A stretch of 12,974 bases of DNA, taken from assembly GCA_946478775.1 (NCBI GenBank), contig CAMLDR010000123.1, forward strand, positions 1-12,974. The letters are read 5' to 3'. This document shows positions 1 through 7,194 of the stretch, one piece after another (the first letter of the stretch is position 1; each line of letters begins with the position of its first letter). A model generated the notes under the pieces. The model was not told the DNA's origin. It did not search any database and was given only the letters and a program-made list of their open reading frames with translations. This DNA is from an uncultured Flavobacteriales bacterium (lineage in GTDB: Bacteria; Bacteroidota; Bacteroidia; Flavobacteriales; Crocinitomicaceae). Both the position numbers and the translations under genes were made by a program.

Positions 1-128
1 TCACCGATAAGTTGTTCAACTGTCAACATGTCACAAAGTTATGAAAATCACACCTCATATACGCAATAAATGGAAAAGAGTTGCAGGTTTAGATCCTTTG
101 ATGTAGTTTTGGATAAATTAAACTACTT
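1..128. other. Non-coding leader region at the left edge
   Basis: No open reading frame of note is seen here. The stretch is AT-rich and holds the predicted promoter at 81-111 and the inverted repeat described with it. Any gene further left lies outside the window, so whether this region also serves a neighbour cannot be judged. Confidence 0.5.
81..111 (+). promoter_or_regulatory. Predicted Bacteroidota-type promoter of the first SprB-repeat gene
   Basis: TTG at 81-83 is followed after 20 nt by TAGTTTTG at 104-111, an exact match to the Bacteroidota -7 consensus TAnnTTTG at a plausible spacing. Transcription would begin around 116-118, leaving a leader of only about 11-13 nt before the ATG at 129. 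No Shine-Dalgarno site is visible, only an A/T-rich leader, which is normal in this phylum. A 7-bp inverted repeat (103-109 and 120-126) overlaps the -7 box. The promoter is inferred from motif match alone. Confidence 0.5.
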
Positions 129-1925
129 ATGAAGCACCTCTATTCGCTTGTTATCCTGCTTATTGCATTAACAAGTTCGCACCTGACTACAGCACAAATT
201 ATTCCGAATGTTACCACCACAAATGACAACACGTTGAGTTGTTCCGGAACAGCTTCTGCCGCACCAACCGGTGGAGCAGGCAGTTACTCCTACGCGTGGA
301 GCACCGGTGAAACAACCAGTTCTATCAGTAATCTTTGTGCCGGATCTTATTTTGTGATCATTCAGGATGCAAACCAGGATACTGCCAGTTTTAGTTTCAC
401 AATTACGAATCCCTGTTCGAATATCGCTCTTTCGGCATCGGCTACAAACTGTACTCCCGGAAATTGCGACGGAACGATTCAAGCTACAGTAACCGGCGGA
501 TCCGGGCCTTATACCTTCTCTGTGTCAGGAGGGCCTCAAACGGGACAGTCACTGTTTTCTGGTTTGTGTCCCGGGACATATCCTGTTACTGTTGCAGACC
601 AAAACGGCTGTATGACATCATCTATAGTTGTAATAACAGGAGATCCCTTTTCCATTCATTTGGAAACCATAGGAGATCTTACGGGAAACTGTGCTGGTGC
701 GGCTAGTGTAGCAGCAACAGGTGGTTTAGGTCCATATACTTATCTTTGGAGTACAGGCGAAACAACACCTCTCATCAATAATCTATGTATCGGAAACTAC
801 AGCGTAACTGTTTGGGGCGCAAACGGTATGGATTCTGTATCGGCTTCTTTCAATATTACGAATCCTTGTCCCGGCTTTTCGGGATATTTTACGTCTACTA
901 ACACCTCAGCACCAGGGGTTTGCGACGGATCAGCTATGTTTACCCCATTTGGTGGAACACCTCCGTATAATTGTCATTGGGACAACGGCATCAGCGGAGC
1001 TTCCATATACGACCTTTGCCCCGGAAACTATACCATAATGTGTGAAGACTCAAACTTATGCATCATTACTCCTTCTGTAACGATCACAGACTCCACTATA
1101 ACAATCAGTAATCTTTCCGCAACCATATCAGCAGTAGATGATCTGGCTAATAACTGCAGTGGTTTTGCTTCCGTTTCACCGGCGGGTGGAATTGCTCCAT
1201 ACAGTATCCTTTGGAGCACCGGTATTAGCGGCCCTGCAATGGGCGCTCTTTGTGCGGGAATTTACTCCGTAACGGTATGGGATTCCGGTAGTGATTCTAC
1301 CACTATTGATTTTATTATCGCTGACTCTTCCACAACCTACGGGAATAATCCTTATCCGAACGGACCGATCAACGATACTTTGTATACTGATTTGGTTACG
1401 AATTGCATCATCGATTACAGCGCAATTGATTCGGCTTCACTTTACCAGGCAGTTTACGATTCGATCAACCAAAATCTATATGTTACTTGGGCGGTTTACT
1501 CACCAACAGATACCGTTTATATCAGCGACACGCTTGGTTTGGCTGGTTTGGCTCCCGGATATTACGGGCTTACGATCTCTGTGTATTGTCCGAACAAATC
1601 CGGAAATGACTTCTTCAAAATTGAAACGGTGATTTACTTTGACGGAACAACTGTTTACTACTCCACACTTGGTGTTGATGAATATGCTTTGGATAATGTG
1701 TCTATTTATCCGAATCCGTTTACTCATGCGATTGCAGTCGATAATAAGGATGGAATCATTGAATCCATGAAACTGGTTGATTTGAACGGACGGATTCTTT
1801 CTGAAATGAATGCTGTAAATTCCGGAGTTTTGAAGATGGAACACCTGGAATCGATTGCTTCGGGAACTTATTTACTCATTCTTTCGGGAGCAAACTCGTC
1901 TAAAACTTATAAAGTGATTAAGTAA
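129..1925 (+). CDS. T9SS-sorted SprB-repeat surface protein (598 aa, five repeats)
   Basis: Predicted secreted or cell-surface protein exported by Sec and then by the type IX secretion system. Residues 1-23 are a signal peptide ending TTAQ. Residues 24-400 form five units of about 75 aa resembling the SprB repeat: GG..PY, W..G, then LC.G.Y.V...D. Units 1, 3 and 5 (24-96, 173-247, 324-400) are type A, with an NC.G start and a F.I(T/A) end. Units 2 and 4 (97-172, 248-323) are type B, with a CDG start and an extra Cys in D.NGC or D.NLC. Residues 401-521 are a module shared with the next gene. Residues 523-598 are a type A sorting domain (YPNPF, then KLVDLNGR, ending SGTYLL..YKVIK). The mature part has about 19 cysteines, so disulfides are likely outside the cell. 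SprB in Flavobacterium johnsoniae is a gliding adhesin, but an adhesive role here is inference only. The ATG follows a predicted promoter closely. Family and sorting route are fairly certain; the specific function is unknown. Confidence 0.9.
   Translation: MKHLYSLVILLIALTSSHLTTAQIIPNVTTTNDNTLSCSGTASAAPTGGAGSYSYAWSTGETTSSISNLCAGSYFVIIQDANQDTASFSFTITNPCSNIALSASATNCTPGNCDGTIQATVTGGSGPYTFSVSGGPQTGQSLFSGLCPGTYPVTVADQNGCMTSSIVVITGDPFSIHLETIGDLTGNCAGAASVAATGGLGPYTYLWSTGETTPLINNLCIGNYSVTVWGANGMDSVSASFNITNPCPGFSGYFTSTNTSAPGVCDGSAMFTPFGGTPPYNCHWDNGISGASIYDLCPGNYTIMCEDSNLCIITPSVTITDSTITISNLSATISAVDDLANNCSGFASVSPAGGIAPYSILWSTGISGPAMGALCAGIYSVTVWDSGSDSTTIDFIIADSSTTYGNNPYPNGPINDTLYTDLVTNCIIDYSAIDSASLYQAVYDSINQNLYVTWAVYSPTDTVYISDTLGLAGLAPGYYGLTISVYCPNKSGNDFFKIETVIYFDGTTVYYSTLGVDEYALDNVSIYPNPFTHAIAVDNKDGIIESMKLVDLNGRILSEMNAVNSGVLKMEHLESIASGTYLLILSGANSSKTYKVIK
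198..1328 (+). repeat. Five SprB-like repeat units, alternating A-B-A-B-A
   Basis: The units cover residues 24-96, 97-172, 173-247, 248-323 and 324-400 of the first paralog. All share GG..PY, a W or S core and L-C-x-G-x-Y. Type A units end in a FxIT-like strand, and the first two of them carry a terminal NPC. Type B units carry CDG near the start, D-x-N-x-C near the end, and close with ITGD or ITDS. The stretch encoding WSTGETT recurs nearly unchanged at DNA level in units 1 and 3, so it could serve as a recombination substrate. Boundaries are by eye. Confidence 0.75.
1329..1691 (+). other. Shared pre-CTD module of unknown function (paralog 1 copy)
   Basis: Residues 401-521 include NNPYPNG, NDTLYTDLVTNC, DSASLYQAVY, TWAVYSPTDTVYISDTLG and SVYCPNKSGNDFFKIETV. 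They match the second paralog far better than the repeats do. Two conserved cysteines (426 and 487) could form a disulfide. I do not recognise a named domain. Its position between the repeats and the sorting domain suggests a distinct folded domain rather than another repeat. Confidence 0.65.
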
Positions 1926-1938
1926 CCATTCCCTATTG

Positions 1939-1970
1939 AAGCCCTGTTTTCACTAGTGAGAATGGGGCTT
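1939..1970 (+). terminator. Long hairpin between the two paralogs
   Basis: AAGCCC at 1939-1944 pairs with GGGCTT at 1965-1970, and pairing continues inward through G-U pairs and TTTTCAC/GTGAGAA almost to the loop, giving a stem of about 15 bp. It begins 13 nt after the first gene's stop codon. The 3' side is TAGTT with no real T-run, so intrinsic termination may be partial. A role in mRNA 3'-end protection or attenuation before the second gene is possible. Confidence 0.5.
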
Positions 1971-2003
1971 TAGTTCTCAAAACTACCTCTCAAAATTAAA
2001 ACC

Positions 2004-4268
2004 ATGAAACACCTTTACCTCCTTATACTTATTGCATTGACCAATTCGCAATTAAGTACAGCACAAGCTATTTCAACCATGGACGCTTCCAGTTTAGGAG
2101 CTTGTGACGGATCCGCTAATTTTGTCGATTCTGCATACTTCAGCAACTGTACGTGGATTTGGTATGAAGACGATACAACCACCATTGTTGCTTCCGGTGG
2201 TCAAATCGCTTCAAACTTATGCGCCGGAGATTATTTCCTGGTACTGGATTCCGCTAGCTTTACGCAGGTTGTTTCCTTTACAATCAACGATATTTGTTCG
2301 AATATTAATTTTACAGCTACATTAACAGATTGCACCCCGGGAAATTGCGATGGCATTATAGCGGCCTTTGCATACGGAGGAACCGCTCCTTATGTGTTTT
2401 CTTTCGGAGGAGCACCTCAAACACCTGTGGCAACGGTTTCTAATCTTTGTGCCGGAACTTATCTTGTTACCTGTATGGACGCGCTTGGCTGCATAGCATC
2501 CTTAACAGCTACCGTTTCAGATACTTCTCTCAGTGCTATTTCTCCGAATTTAACGACTGCTAATACCATGAATATGAATTGTGCAGGATTCGCACAGGTT
2601 AATCCGACAGGTGGATCAGGTGGTCCTTACAATTACTTATGGAGTACAGGAGCAACAACCTATTTTGTTGATCTGCTATGTATGGGAAATTACTGGGTAA
2701 CTATTAACGATGGAACAGATTCGGTTACCGTTAATTTCAATATCTCAGATGACTGTTTAGGTTTCACGGGGATGGCCAGCTACACTCCGACATCCGGTCC
2801 CGGAATATGCGACGGTACCATGACATTCACTCCATATGGAGGAATCGCACCTTATACTTACAACTGGAGCATGGGTGCTACAACACAATCCATTTCAAAT
2901 ATATGTGGAGGATACTATACCGTATTCTGTACGGATGCAATGGGTTGTGTAACAAACAATTTGTATGTTAGCGTAACCACAACGCCTCCGCCAATTTCAA
3001 TCAATCTGACAACTGAATATGATCTTACGGGTAATTGCACTGGTACAGCATCAGCAGCCCCAACAGGCAGTTCCGGACCTTATTCTTACCTGTGGAGTAC
3101 TGGTGAAACAACAAGTGCTATCGGTTATCTATGTGTTGGAAACTACAGTGTAGCTGTTTGGGATAACACGGATACCGTAACTACCAATTTTACTATAACT
3201 AATCCTTGCACCAATTTTACGGGTAGTTTAACTTCTATGGCTGCGATTAATGGAACCTGCACCGGAACAGCAACCTTCAATGCTTCCGGAGGCTTACTGC
3301 CCTATTACTATTCCTGGGATAACGGCGCATCATTTAACCCTGGGCCAACAGCTTCCAATCTTTGCCCAGGAACATGGGATCTTGTTTGCATTGACTCAAA
3401 CGGATGCTTAATTTCTCAACCTGTTACGATCAGTGATTCCACTATAGCAATCAATCTTTTGGCGAATTTGACTTCAACGGATGATCTAACGAACAACTGC
3501 GGTGGTTCTGCTTCTGCTTCTCCCAGCGGAGGAATTTCTCCATACTCCATTCAATGGAGTAACGGCTTTAACGGAAACTCTGTTTCAAACCTGTGTGCAG
3601 GAATCTATTCTGTAACTATCTGGGATCAGGGAAATGATTCTACAACTGTGACCTTTGTTATTGCAGATTCTGCTTCCACATACAGCAACAATCCTTATCC
3701 GAACGGAGCAATCAACGATACTTTGTATACGGATCTGGTAACGAATTGTATGATCGATTACAACACTATCGATTCGGCTTCTTTGTACCAGGCAGTTTAC
3801 AATTCAAGCAATCAAAGTTTGTATGTTACCTGGGCGGTTTATTCGCCAACAGATACGGTTTATATCAGCGATACACTGGGTTGGGTTCCAAATCCGGGAT
3901 ACTACAACCTGACGATCTCTGTGTATTGTCCGAACAAATCAGGGAATGATTTCTTTAAGATTGAAACGGTAATTTACTTTGATGGTTCGAATGTCTGGAT
4001 GTCAACCCTTGGAATCGACGAGCAAGATCTCCTGGAAAATGTGAGCATCTTCCCTAATCCTTTTACAAATTCCATTTCTGTCGATAATAAGGCTGGTGTG
4101 ATTCAATCACTGAAACTAATCGATCTCAATGGACGTGTTCTTTCAGAGATGAACCAGGTAAATTCAGAATTAGTTGAATTGGATCAATTAGAACCGATTT
4201 CTTCCGGAACCTATTTGCTGATCTTATCAGGAGCGGATTCTTCCAGAGCATACAAAGTAATTAAGTAA
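2004..4268 (+). CDS. T9SS-sorted SprB-repeat surface protein (754 aa, seven repeats)
   Basis: Tandem paralog of the preceding gene, with the same predicted route (Sec, then T9SS). Residues 1-21 are a signal peptide ending STAQ, similar to the first gene's. Residues 22-556 hold seven repeat units: 22-98 (degenerate), 99-174 (B), 175-251 (A), 252-327 (B), 328-402 (A), 403-479 (B) and 480-556 (A). Residues 557-677 are the module shared with the first gene, and 679-754 are the type A sorting domain (FPNPF, KLIDLNGR, SGTYLLIL, YKVIK). Unit 2 aligns with unit 2 of the neighbour (both CTPGNCDG) and units 5-7 align with its units 3-5, so units 3-4 are the extra pair. Around 27 cysteines suggest heavy disulfide bonding. 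The ATG follows an A-rich leader without a Shine-Dalgarno site, 78 bp after the upstream stop. Co-transcription with the first gene is possible through the intervening hairpin. The ligand and role are unknown. Confidence 0.9.
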   Translation: MKHLYLLILIALTNSQLSTAQAISTMDASSLGACDGSANFVDSAYFSNCTWIWYEDDTTTIVASGGQIASNLCAGDYFLVLDSASFTQVVSFTINDICSNINFTATLTDCTPGNCDGIIAAFAYGGTAPYVFSFGGAPQTPVATVSNLCAGTYLVTCMDALGCIASLTATVSDTSLSAISPNLTTANTMNMNCAGFAQVNPTGGSGGPYNYLWSTGATTYFVDLLCMGNYWVTINDGTDSVTVNFNISDDCLGFTGMASYTPTSGPGICDGTMTFTPYGGIAPYTYNWSMGATTQSISNICGGYYTVFCTDAMGCVTNNLYVSVTTTPPPISINLTTEYDLTGNCTGTASAAPTGSSGPYSYLWSTGETTSAIGYLCVGNYSVAVWDNTDTVTTNFTITNPCTNFTGSLTSMAAINGTCTGTATFNASGGLLPYYYSWDNGASFNPGPTASNLCPGTWDLVCIDSNGCLISQPVTISDSTIAINLLANLTSTDDLTNNCGGSASASPSGGISPYSIQWSNGFNGNSVSNLCAGIYSVTIWDQGNDSTTVTFVIADSASTYSNNPYPNGAINDTLYTDLVTNCMIDYNTIDSASLYQAVYNSSNQSLYVTWAVYSPTDTVYISDTLGWVPNPGYYNLTISVYCPNKSGNDFFKIETVIYFDGSNVWMSTLGIDEQDLLENVSIFPNPFTNSISVDNKAGVIQSLKLIDLNGRVLSEMNQVNSELVELDQLEPISSGTYLLILSGADSSRAYKVIK
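2067..3671 (+). repeat. Seven SprB-like repeat units, mostly alternating A and B
   Basis: The units cover residues 22-98, 99-174, 175-251, 252-327, 328-402, 403-479 and 480-556. Unit 1 is a poor match: it opens like type B (ACDGSANF), lacks GG..PY, and closes like type A (SFTINDIC). The remaining six run B-A-B-A-B-A. Units 3-4 (nucleotides 2526-2984) have no counterpart in the first paralog. Boundaries are by eye. Confidence 0.75.
3672..4034 (+). other. Shared pre-CTD module of unknown function (paralog 2 copy)
   Basis: Residues 557-677 correspond closely to residues 401-521 of the first paralog. At DNA level the two copies share an uninterrupted identical run of 29 nt (3912-3940 and 1572-1600), and most other differences are silent or conservative. 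Cysteines 582 and 642 match 426 and 487 of the first copy. No named domain is recognised. Confidence 0.65.
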
Positions 4269-4288
4269 TCACTTTTTTACTTATTTGA

Positions 4289-4318
4289 AACCCTGTTCTT
4301 CAGTTGATGAGCAGGGTT
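4289..4318. terminator. Bidirectional terminator between converging genes
   Basis: AACCCTG at 4289-4295 pairs with CAGGGTT at 4312-4318, with a few further pairs inside. On the plus strand it is followed by CTTATTTTC, and on the minus strand by a tract read as TCAAATAAGTAAAAAAG. It lies between the second SprB-repeat gene (stop at 4268) and the flippase stop at 4320-4322, so it probably ends transcripts from both sides, better on the plus strand. Its sequence resembles the hairpin at 1939-1970. Confidence 0.65.
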
Positions 4319-4319
4319 C

Positions 4320-5783
4320 TTATTTTCTGCGAATTGCTGAAAGTTTGATCCCTTCCACCGACATGACGATGTATATGAACAGCATGATCATCAAATTGTT
4401 CAATATGAATTTGATCGTTGAATGATCTCCGTAAGGAATTTTGGTGGAAACGAAATAGATCCCGATACTCATTCCCAGGTACAGGAAGAATTTACGCAGG
4501 TTATACTTAATGGGAAAGTGCTTTTGTCCCCACAAATAAGAAACCGTCATTTGAAATGCATAAACGATCAGCGTAGCCCAGGCACTTGCATAGAATCCAT
4601 AAATCGGGATAAACAGGTAATTGATACCAATCGTTAAGATCGCTCCCATAATGGAAATATATGCCCCGTACTTCGTTTGGTTCGTGAGTTTATACCAGAT
4701 ACTCTGGTTGATGTAAACCCCAAAAAACACGTTCGCCAATAAAAGGACCGGGACAACCGGTAATCCCTCCCAAAAAGTTTCGTTCGAAATAAAGTATTTG
4801 AAAACATCCAGGTTTAAAGAAACTCCCAGAAATACCAAACAGACTACTGCAACAAAATAATTCATCAGTTTGACGTACAATTTATTGCGATCCTGGTTCT
4901 TCATCTGGTTGAAGAAAAAAGGCTCGGCCGCATAGCGGTATGCCTGCAGCAAAATAGTCACCAGCATGGCTAATTTATAACAGGCACTGTAAATCCCGAT
5001 TTGAGCATCGGCCATTTTAGCTGTAACTCCACTGGCAGGATCATAAAGCATTTGTTTCAGCATAATCCGGTCGATTACTTCATTGATGATCCCTGCAAAT
5101 CCGGCAATTACAATCGGAATAGCATATACCAGCATTTTGCGCAGCATCGGTAAATCGAGATTGAAACGGATTCCTGTAAAATCTCTTCTAAGCATGATGG
5201 GCTTGACTAAACTCGAAACCAGGTTGGCTATTAGGATATAAAATACACCATTCGTCGGATCTGAGCGGTCTACGAAAAAATAAAGCAGCACCAAATTCAG
5301 AATAATATTCACTCCGATCGAAGAGAATTGAATGATGGCAAACTCTTTTGCTTTTTCCTCTGCTCTTAGTTTTGCAAGCGGTAAACTGGATGTGGCATCA
5401 ATAACCACAATGGCTCCCATCAAGATAATGTATTCCGGATGATTAAACAACAGGGCCTCTGCAATGCTGCGATTAAAGAGCAATATTCCAATGAAGAATA
5501 CGACGTTTAGCAAAGCAAGGGTTAGGAAACTGTTCTGAAAAACCTGCTGTTTTCTTTCACTGTCCTGGATGAATCGAAAATAGGTCGTCTCCATTCCAAA
5601 AGTCAGTAAAATCATTAAAAAAGCTACAAAGGCGTAGAGCTGAGATATGACTCCATATTCCTCGGGATGCGTTGCAAAAACCCAGGTATAAAGTGGTACC
5701 AATAAGTAATTCAGGGTTCGACCTAAAATAGATGATAACCCGTATACAGCTGTTTGCCCTAATAATTTTTTAAGCGGATTCAA
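4320..5783 (-). CDS. Oligosaccharide flippase, Wzx/MATE-like
   Basis: A 487-aa polytopic inner-membrane protein of the polysaccharide-export (Wzx-like, MVF/MATE fold) superfamily, which moves lipid-linked sugar units from the cytoplasmic to the periplasmic face. The N-terminus, with a short basic PLKK stretch followed by YGLSSILGR..NYLLVPLYT and then YGVISQLYAF, is typical of the family. About 12-14 hydrophobic helices span the length, with no soluble domain. The start is TTG at 5783-5781, directly after the TAA of the upstream hydratase. An in-frame stop precedes it, and the first ATG is near residue 63, which would remove the first helix, so TTG is preferred. AGAGGA lies just upstream (5792-5787), though closer than ideal. 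Zero spacing implies translational coupling to the hydratase. No glycosyltransferases are nearby, so the glycan carried (O-antigen, exopolysaccharide or other) cannot be told. Confidence 0.88.
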   Translation of the reverse strand: MNPLKKLLGQTAVYGLSSILGRTLNYLLVPLYTWVFATHPEEYGVISQLYAFVAFLMILLTFGMETTYFRFIQDSERKQQVFQNSFLTLALLNVVFFIGILLFNRSIAEALLFNHPEYIILMGAIVVIDATSSLPLAKLRAEEKAKEFAIIQFSSIGVNIILNLVLLYFFVDRSDPTNGVFYILIANLVSSLVKPIMLRRDFTGIRFNLDLPMLRKMLVYAIPIVIAGFAGIINEVIDRIMLKQMLYDPASGVTAKMADAQIGIYSACYKLAMLVTILLQAYRYAAEPFFFNQMKNQDRNKLYVKLMNYFVAVVCLVFLGVSLNLDVFKYFISNETFWEGLPVVPVLLLANVFFGVYINQSIWYKLTNQTKYGAYISIMGAILTIGINYLFIPIYGFYASAWATLIVYAFQMTVSYLWGQKHFPIKYNLRKFFLYLGMSIGIYFVSTKIPYGDHSTIKFILNNLMIMLFIYIVMSVEGIKLSAIRRK

Positions 5784-6566
5784 TTATCCTCTGAAGTTTG
5801 GTTTTCTTTTTTCAATAAACGCGGTAGTTCCTTCCTTGAAATCAGCAGTTCCGAAACACAGGCCGAATTCTTCAACTTCTTTATCGAATCCTTTTTGACC
5901 TCCTTCCGAATACAAGGCATTCACCGCACGAATTGCCGATGCAATCGCAGATCCGGAATTTTTTAAGATTTTTGCTGCCAATTCATTTGCCAGTTCCAGT
6001 AATTCTTCCGGTGCACAAACGTGATTTACCAAACCCCATGATTTTGCATCATCTGCAGAAATCATTCCGGCTGTAAAGATTAGTTCATTTGCTTTTCCAC
6101 GACCCACCAATTGAGCCAAACGCTGCGTTCCTCCATATCCGGGAATGACTCCCAGGGAAACTTCAGGTAGTCCCATTTTTGCATTTGCCGATGCAATACG
6201 AATGTGTGAAGCCATTGCCAGCTCCAATCCGCCCCCCAATGCAAAACCATTGACTGCAGCAATGACCGGTGTGGTCATGTTCTCAATGAAAGAAAACAAG
6301 ATTTGTTGTCCCTGTGCAGCCAACTCACGACCTTTTTCGATTGAAAAATCAGCAAACTCCTTAATATCAGCGCCAGCCACAAATGCTTTCTCCCCTGATC
6401 CGGTAAGAATGACAACCCCGGTTCCTGCATCTTCATTCGCTGCACTCAGCGCGTAATTCAACTCCGTAATGGTTTGTTTGTTCAACGCATTTAATTGGTT
6501 CGGGCGATTGATCGTGATTGTTTGGATGTGCCCGTTTTGAGACACGAGGATATTTTCGTAAGTCAT
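5784..6566 (-). CDS. Enoyl-CoA hydratase/isomerase (crotonase family)
   Basis: A 260-aa cytoplasmic enzyme expected to hydrate trans-2-enoyl-CoA to 3-hydroxyacyl-CoA, as in beta-oxidation. Numbered from the ATG at 6566, the CoA/oxyanion-hole signature AGADIKEF is at 64-71, and GGGLELA (Glu115) and LPEVSLGVIPGYGGTQ (Glu135) carry both catalytic glutamates of true hydratases. The C-terminal pattern A.VNALYSEG, then AFIEKRKPNF, matches mitochondrial and bacterial short-chain hydratases in order and length. A TTG two codons further upstream is also in frame; ATG was chosen because homologues start close to it. The gene lies 66 bp downstream of hemJ and abuts the flippase. A TAACTTTA sequence upstream is one base off the -7 consensus and could give it its own promoter. 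Substrate chain length cannot be predicted. Confidence 0.92.
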   Translation of the reverse strand: MTYENILVSQNGHIQTITINRPNQLNALNKQTITELNYALSAANEDAGTGVVILTGSGEKAFVAGADIKEFADFSIEKGRELAAQGQQILFSFIENMTTPVIAAVNGFALGGGLELAMASHIRIASANAKMGLPEVSLGVIPGYGGTQRLAQLVGRGKANELIFTAGMISADDAKSWGLVNHVCAPEELLELANELAAKILKNSGSAIASAIRAVNALYSEGGQKGFDKEVEEFGLCFGTADFKEGTTAFIEKRKPNFRG

Positions 6567-6632
6567 TTTCAAGTCTTTTCGTAAAGTTATTCTTTTTTGG
6601 ATTTAAATCTTCGGAATCCTTTCAAAAACAAA

Positions 6633-7181
6633 TCAGTTCTTCCGCAGCTTTTTATAAAGCTTAATCCCCAGCATCAAAGCAATTCCCACTCCAAAGAATC
6701 CAAGTACGCCGCCCAGCCAGCCTAAATTTGTTTTCATAATGACTAAGAAAACAATAGCAACCAATAGCAAAGTGGCCACTTCATTCCAAATGCGCAAATG
6801 ACCGGAAGTCCATTTGGAAGAACCGTTCTTCAACCGGTTCATGATTCCCTGGCAAATGAAATGATACACCAAAAGAATGGCAACAAAAGCGAGTTTGATA
6901 TGCATCCAGGGCATTTTCAATAATCCCGGAGTGGCTATCAGCATCAAGGTTCCGAAAACAACTGTTAGAATCATAGCCGGAGTGGTGATAATGTACCACA
7001 ACCGGTTTTGCATGATGTTGAATTGTTCCTGCAGAACACGCTTTTCGTCCTCGGGCCTGCTGTTGGATTCTGTGTGATAGATAAATAATCTCACCATGTA
7101 AAACAACCCGGCAAACCAGCTCACCACAAAAATGATGTGTAGTGCTTTCCAAACGGTGTAATTATCATTTAAAAAATTCAT
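6633..7181 (-). CDS. hemJ: HemJ-type protoporphyrinogen IX oxidase
   Basis: A 182-aa membrane protein of the HemJ (UPF0093, CopD-related) family, which oxidises protoporphyrinogen IX to protoporphyrin IX late in haem synthesis. Family signatures are WKALHIIFVVSWFAGLFY..RLF.YH at 11-36 (His15 in the first helix), F..MQ.RLW..I.TPAM at 54-70, and W.H.KL at 92-97. Helices are predicted near 10-30, 64-85, 95-115 and 133-150, with an extra one near 155-173; the protein is longer than the proteobacterial form of about 140 aa. An in-frame ATG 17 codons upstream (7232) is rejected because that extension runs through a strong terminator hairpin and encodes nothing like the family. A TAACTTTG box ends 5 nt before the chosen ATG, so the mRNA may be leaderless. 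It is followed 66 bp later by the enoyl-CoA hydratase on the same strand. Confidence 0.85.
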   Translation of the reverse strand: MNFLNDNYTVWKALHIIFVVSWFAGLFYMVRLFIYHTESNSRPEDEKRVLQEQFNIMQNRLWYIITTPAMILTVVFGTLMLIATPGLLKMPWMHIKLAFVAILLVYHFICQGIMNRLKNGSSKWTSGHLRIWNEVATLLLVAIVFLVIMKTNLGWLGGVLGFFGVGIALMLGIKLYKKLRKN

Positions 7182-7186
7182 TCCGG

Positions 7187-7194
7187 CAAAGTTA
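7187..7194 (-). promoter_or_regulatory. Possible -7 box of hemJ
   Basis: Read on the minus strand, TAACTTTG at 7194-7187 matches TAnnTTTG exactly and sits 5 nt before the hemJ ATG. A TTG at 7213-7211 lies 16 nt upstream, inside the terminator hairpin, which is a shorter spacing than usual. If used, transcription would begin at or next to the start codon. Confidence 0.35.

Noticed and set aside
11..20. Short inverted repeat GTTGttCAAC near the left edge
   Set aside because: Only a 4-bp arm with a 2-nt spacer, and no linked gene is visible; expected by chance.
464..706. Possible frameshifted or overlapping gene within the first SprB-repeat gene
   Set aside because: The main frame is uninterrupted and shows repeats across the region, so the other frame is a shadow.
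198..3671. Repeat region as a CRISPR or other nucleic-acid repeat system
   Set aside because: The periodicity is at protein level (about 75 aa), with diverged DNA, intact coding frames and no constant short repeat with spacers.
4320..5783. Flippase as part of a polysaccharide synthesis cluster
   Set aside because: No glycosyltransferase, polymerase or nucleotide-sugar gene occurs in the window; neighbours are a hydratase and surface proteins.
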